A DNA stretch of 64,000 nucleotides from JACDCA01 sp963810305 (lineage in GTDB: Bacteria; Acidobacteriota; Vicinamibacteria; Vicinamibacterales; 2-12-FULL-66-21): assembly GCA_963810305.1 (NCBI GenBank), contig CAWEMY010000011.1:62001-126000 (forward strand). Direction: 5' to 3'. Below are positions 59,487-64,000 of this stretch, one piece after another. Both the position numbers and the translations under genes were made by a program. The notes below the pieces were generated by a model. That model saw nothing but the letters and a program-made list of their open reading frames with translations. It had not been told where the DNA came from and did not search any database. Numbering within the stretch: the first letter of the stretch is position 1; each line of letters begins with the position of its first letter.

Positions 59487-61139
59487 TCAGCGCGGGGCTG
59501 CTCCCGGTGGACCCACCGAATCCGGCGCCAATCTGAAGAACGTCACGCGGCTTCCGGCATCCGTATCCTGTGCCCAGACCATGATTCTAGGATCGAGCGC
59601 CAGGCGTTCGATCGCGTATTCATACGACGGTTGGCTCCCTTTAACTTCGTGGACGACGAGCACTGTCGCCCCTGCACGCTGCAGATGCCGCAGTGATCCG
59701 TCGTCTGGGAATGGCCGGACATTGAGCAAGAGCTCGAGATACGACGAAGGATAGTGGCCGCTATAGCCGTTGAGCAGCGGGCGCCAGTGTAACGTCGAGC
59801 GATACATGTACTGGACATCCACCATCTGCTCGAGCCGCCACGGAACCGTCACCGGCCATTCGAAAATCACCGCGTCTGGCTCCGAGCGAAGCGTTCGGTA
59901 CCACGCCGAGATCCCCTGATCCACGTTCCGCAGGGCTGGTCGGGAGAGATATTCGAGGCAGGCGAGAGCGACGACCGCGAAAGCAATGAGATTCGCTCGT
60001 GAGCGCTGTTTCATCGGTGCGGTTACACGACCGAGCGCAAGGCCGGCGAGAACCGAGGTACTCAGCAGGACCAGGACTGTCGCTCGCGCAGGCACGCGCA
60101 ATCCTCGGTACGGCAGGACCCATTCATGAAGCAGCGGGTAGATCACGCCGTTGAATCCGAGTGCGAGTTGAAGCGCGACGGCGAGACCCGCGATGTGCAG
60201 CAGGCGCAGACGGTCCCACGGCGGCCAGAGAGCAATCACCACCAAAGCCGTGGCCACCACTCCCGGGAACAGATACCGCTCCGGCACACTGAGCCTGTTG
60301 GTCCAGCCGTAGAGGGTATTGGCCGGCGGGGCGCTTCGAAAATCGCTGATCTTCGCGCTCCAGGCCTTGATGTCCCCCAGATTCCGGTCGCCAAGATGGT
60401 CGCGGTTGCGAAGGTAGGGCATCGAATAGAGCGCGAGCACCAGTAGTGGCGGCAGCAGCATCCATCCGCACGCCTTCAACGTCTTGAGAGGCGTTTTGAC
60501 GAACCACACGACCGTGATCAGCGGCAACCACGTCAGGAGAAAGATCCCGTAGTAAATACAGCTCAGAACCTGACACGCCGCCAACGCCGCGACGAAGAGG
60601 TATCCCCTGACTGCCTCGGACATGACTGCGTGATGCCATGCGAGTACCGCAAGCGGCAACCAGAACGAGAACTGCATCTCGAGATGATCGAAGTGATCGA
60701 AACGAAAAGGGGCGAAGCCATAGATGACGCCAGCCAGAATGCCGGCCGGGACAGACCCGCTCAGTCGGTGCACCAGCGCGTACGAAGCCAATGCGTTGAG
60801 CACGAACGCGGCGAGCAGCGCCAGGTTGTAAATGGCCACCGGTGGGATGCCGAGCCAGTGAAAAGGGGCCAGTGCCACGGCGGGCAGCAGGACGGCGTCC
60901 GAATACGCGAGCGTTTGACCTCGCGGGTAGAAGATATTCGCGTCGAAGAGGTGACGGGGGTCCGTACGCAGCTGGTGCCCCACCCACGCGAGCCGCCAGA
61001 CCGAGAACAGCGCGTCGCCGTGGTGTCCGATTCGCGACGCCGGGTTGAGCGCCAGAGGATAGGAGTTGGCGACCGCGAGGCCGGCGAAGAACGCCGCGAT
61101 CAGCGCTGTTCGAATCCACGCCTGCGAGCGCGACGCCAT
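59487..61139 (-). CDS. Polytopic membrane protein (glycosyltransferase/YfhO-like)
   Basis: 550 residues from ATG 61139; the frame extends upstream without homology. Around ten hydrophobic helices (IRTALIAAFFAGLAVANSYP, FLLTWLPLITVVWF, LLVLALYSMP, LVVIALW), a first periplasmic loop with HGDALFSVWRLAW and FYPRGQTLAYSDAVLLPAVA typical of GT-C/YfhO-like proteins, and a soluble C-terminal part (EWPVTVPWRLEQMVDVQYMY). Likely a lipid-linked sugar transferase or a DUF2079/6541-type protein. No partner genes beside it. Confidence 0.75.
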   Translation of the reverse strand: MASRSQAWIRTALIAAFFAGLAVANSYPLALNPASRIGHHGDALFSVWRLAWVGHQLRTDPRHLFDANIFYPRGQTLAYSDAVLLPAVALAPFHWLGIPPVAIYNLALLAAFVLNALASYALVHRLSGSVPAGILAGVIYGFAPFRFDHFDHLEMQFSFWLPLAVLAWHHAVMSEAVRGYLFVAALAACQVLSCIYYGIFLLTWLPLITVVWFVKTPLKTLKACGWMLLPPLLVLALYSMPYLRNRDHLGDRNLGDIKAWSAKISDFRSAPPANTLYGWTNRLSVPERYLFPGVVATALVVIALWPPWDRLRLLHIAGLAVALQLALGFNGVIYPLLHEWVLPYRGLRVPARATVLVLLSTSVLAGLALGRVTAPMKQRSRANLIAFAVVALACLEYLSRPALRNVDQGISAWYRTLRSEPDAVIFEWPVTVPWRLEQMVDVQYMYRSTLHWRPLLNGYSGHYPSSYLELLLNVRPFPDDGSLRHLQRAGATVLVVHEVKGSQPSYEYAIERLALDPRIMVWAQDTDAGSRVTFFRLAPDSVGPPGAAPR

Positions 61140-61152
61140 TGAACGGAGTGCG

Positions 61153-61704
61153 TTACTCGAACGACCTCGTGAACAGCTCCTCGACTGCGTTCTTGCCGTT
61201 GTCGTTGATCGACCGTGTGCCCGTGCCGGTGAAATGCGGGTGGGTGACCCGTGGTGTATCCGCGAGCTTGTTCCAGTCGCTGCCGGTCCATTCGAACCAG
61301 TCGTTCTTCTCCTGATCGAAGACGAACAGCGGCTTGTTGCACAGTTTGGCGAACTCGGCGCCCCAACCGGTACCGCCACGCACCGTCCCGTCCTCGAGGA
61401 TCGCACCGACGACGTAGATTTCCTGGCCGTGGTTGACCTGGTACCACAGGGTCTGAAGGATCTTTCGCAGGGTCGGGCTGTCGGTGTAGCGGCGATGCAT
61501 CAACCGCGAGACGTACTCGAGACTGACGTCGCCCGCCTGCAGTTCTTCGTGATTGAGTACTCGGATCCCGCGACGCCTCGCCTCGTTGTGCCCCTCGAAA
61601 GTAAAGTTCACTTCCTCGATCCCGTGACGTTCGGCGCAGGCGCCGAACTCCGCCTCGGCGCCAGGCGCCGCGCCGCTAAAAAGAATGAAGTCCTCTCGAT
61701 TCAT
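61153..61704 (-). CDS. SLOG/DprA-like Rossmann-fold hypothetical protein
   Basis: 183 residues. ILFSGAAPGAEAEFGACAER near residue 7-26 resembles the nucleotide-binding loop of SLOG/DprA-type proteins, and VVGAILEDGTVRGGTGWGAE near 105 could be the second motif with GGTGWG. SLOG domains bind nucleotide-derived ligands and are often linked to stress or defence. It overlaps the ligase-related gene upstream by 4 bp (61701-61704), so the two are coupled. The function is not certain. Confidence 0.6.
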   Translation of the reverse strand: MNREDFILFSGAAPGAEAEFGACAERHGIEEVNFTFEGHNEARRRGIRVLNHEELQAGDVSLEYVSRLMHRRYTDSPTLRKILQTLWYQVNHGQEIYVVGAILEDGTVRGGTGWGAEFAKLCNKPLFVFDQEKNDWFEWTGSDWNKLADTPRVTHPHFTGTGTRSINDNGKNAVEELFTRSFE

Positions 61705-62489
61705 CGTTTCGCGCTCGTTTTCCTTTTAGTCGATGTGGCCTTGGTCTTTGGTGTCTTGGTAGGCTTTGTGGCTTTTGTCCGTGAAGCCGCAGGCGGTTTC
61801 TCCGACGATCCACCGGCTTTGAGCGCAGCCGCTCGCTCGATGATTTTCGCCAGCATGGCGCCCGCTTCACCGCCTTTGGCGGGGCGATGCGATTCCCACA
61901 CGTCGGGTTTGTCGGCTGCGAGGATGTCTTCGAAGTCTCCTTCGCTCTTCACGCTCTTCGGCGCGAACTCGGTGATGTCGAGCTCGCCGGCCCATTCGTC
62001 TTTGTGCTTGATCAGCAGCCAGCTTCGTCCGCCACCTCCGGCCCAGCTGCCGCCAGTGCGCACGAGCACCCAGGAGCCTTTGAGCTTGTAGCCGTCCAGC
62101 GTGAACTTCAGGTCGCCCTTCCGCAGGGAGGCGCCCACATCCTCGGCTTCGGGCGACCAGGTCCCCTGATCCCACAGCATGACGATCCCGGCGCCGTAGC
62201 CCGATGGGATCACTCCCTCGAACGTGCCGTACTCGATCGGGTGATCCTCGACGTGCATCGCCAGCCGCTTCGTTTTGGGATCGAGCGACGGACCCTTCGG
62301 CACCGCCCACGAGAGCAGCACGCCGTCGTGCTCCAGCCGGAAGTCGTAGTGCAGGTGGCTGGCGAGATGTTTCTGGACGCAGAAGAACCGTGGCTTGCCC
62401 TTGCGCTGCGCGCGGTCTTTTTGTGCGTCGCCGACCGGTTCCGGGGATTTCGTGAAATCGCGCTTGCGCCGATAGTCCTCCAGAGCCAT
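61701..62489 (-). CDS. Stand-alone DNA ligase D 3'-phosphoesterase-domain protein
   Basis: 262 residues. FFCVQKHLASHLHYDFRLEH, LLSWAVPKGPSLDPKTKRLA, VEDHPIEYGTFEGVIPSGYG and MLWDQGTWSPE are the PE-domain signatures of LigD, with the conserved His and Asp/Glu metal ligands. The ligase and polymerase domains are absent. Residues about 225-262 form a Lys/Thr/Ser-rich tail (TKPTKTPKTKATSTKRKTSA), typical of DNA-associated proteins. It would resect 3'-ribonucleotides or phosphates during end-joining. Coupled to the SLOG-like gene. Confidence 0.92.
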   Translation of the reverse strand: MALEDYRRKRDFTKSPEPVGDAQKDRAQRKGKPRFFCVQKHLASHLHYDFRLEHDGVLLSWAVPKGPSLDPKTKRLAMHVEDHPIEYGTFEGVIPSGYGAGIVMLWDQGTWSPEAEDVGASLRKGDLKFTLDGYKLKGSWVLVRTGGSWAGGGGRSWLLIKHKDEWAGELDITEFAPKSVKSEGDFEDILAADKPDVWESHRPAKGGEAGAMLAKIIERAAALKAGGSSEKPPAASRTKATKPTKTPKTKATSTKRKTSAKR

Positions 62490-62531
62490 GCGCTAAAGAT
62501 ACCGGGAGTTCGCTCGCCTCGACGACAATTC

Positions 62532-64000
<1,469 letters not shown>

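Overview
The window is a 64 kb, GC-rich stretch of a bacterial chromosome, most likely from the phylum Acidobacteriota and probably a Vicinamibacteria-like lineage. This is inferred from gene families, not from a marker gene. The signs are a VWFA-related protein of the acidobacterial type, two TonB-dependent receptors with an N-terminal carboxypeptidase-regulatory-like domain, dense exported-protein content, and 4-bp ATGA/GTGA gene overlaps.

Layout. 1-2.7 kb: the end of an RND efflux permease and a VWFA-related exported protein. 2.7-19 kb: a plus-strand exported-protein region with TonB receptor 1, a Tat-exported TPP enzyme, a cytochrome c/HhH fusion, two nearly identical NMT1-like binding proteins, TonB receptor 2, a beta-propeller protein split by an in-frame TGA, an exported amidohydrolase and a cohesin-like protein. 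19.3-31.8 kb (minus strand): an Ig-like lipoprotein, a Bat-type cluster (VWA, BatD-like, DUF58, MoxR, VWA, TPR) behind an RND pump and its adaptor, an exported methyltransferase and a heavy-metal-binding-domain protein. 31.9-41.5 kb: scattered catabolic enzymes (class II aldolase, FAD monooxygenase, amidohydrolase, Tat-amidase with a small partner, alpha/beta hydrolase, RidA-like), a frameshifted methyltransferase, an IS110-type remnant and DUF169. 41.5-47.7 kb (minus strand): a protocatechuate operon, gntR-catI-catJ-pcaH-pcaG-pcaB-pcaL. 47.8-50.0 kb: a second copy of the split beta-propeller. 50.2-64 kb: a 4,5-dihydroxyphthalate-decarboxylase-like protein, LemA/TPM, YvcK, an ECF sigma factor with its putative anti-sigma, an ABC-F ATPase, a VapBC-type pair, a large membrane protein, an SLOG-like protein, a stand-alone LigD phosphoesterase domain and a POT transporter.

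How they fit together. The pca operon covers protocatechuate to 3-oxoadipyl-CoA. The final thiolase (pcaF) is not in the window. The dihydroxyphthalate-decarboxylase-like gene, the FAD monooxygenase and the binding proteins suggest uptake and funnelling of aromatic acids.

The most interesting signal is in the two divergent beta-propeller paralogs, 33 kb apart. Both are interrupted at the same codon by TGA in the context AAT-TGA-GTC, and both stay open in the same frame afterwards. In both, the TGA is followed at identical spacing by two tandem 3-nt-loop hairpins whose stems are kept by compensatory changes. Each mature protein has a single Cys, in a shared CxMP motif. This looks like recoding of UGA, with selenocysteine as the leading hypothesis, rather than decay.

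Separately, seven other genes carry eight apparent frameshifts, all of which need exactly one extra base. This points to a systematic assembly or read error, or less likely to recent pseudogenes. Those genes are annotated as single frameshifted CDSs.
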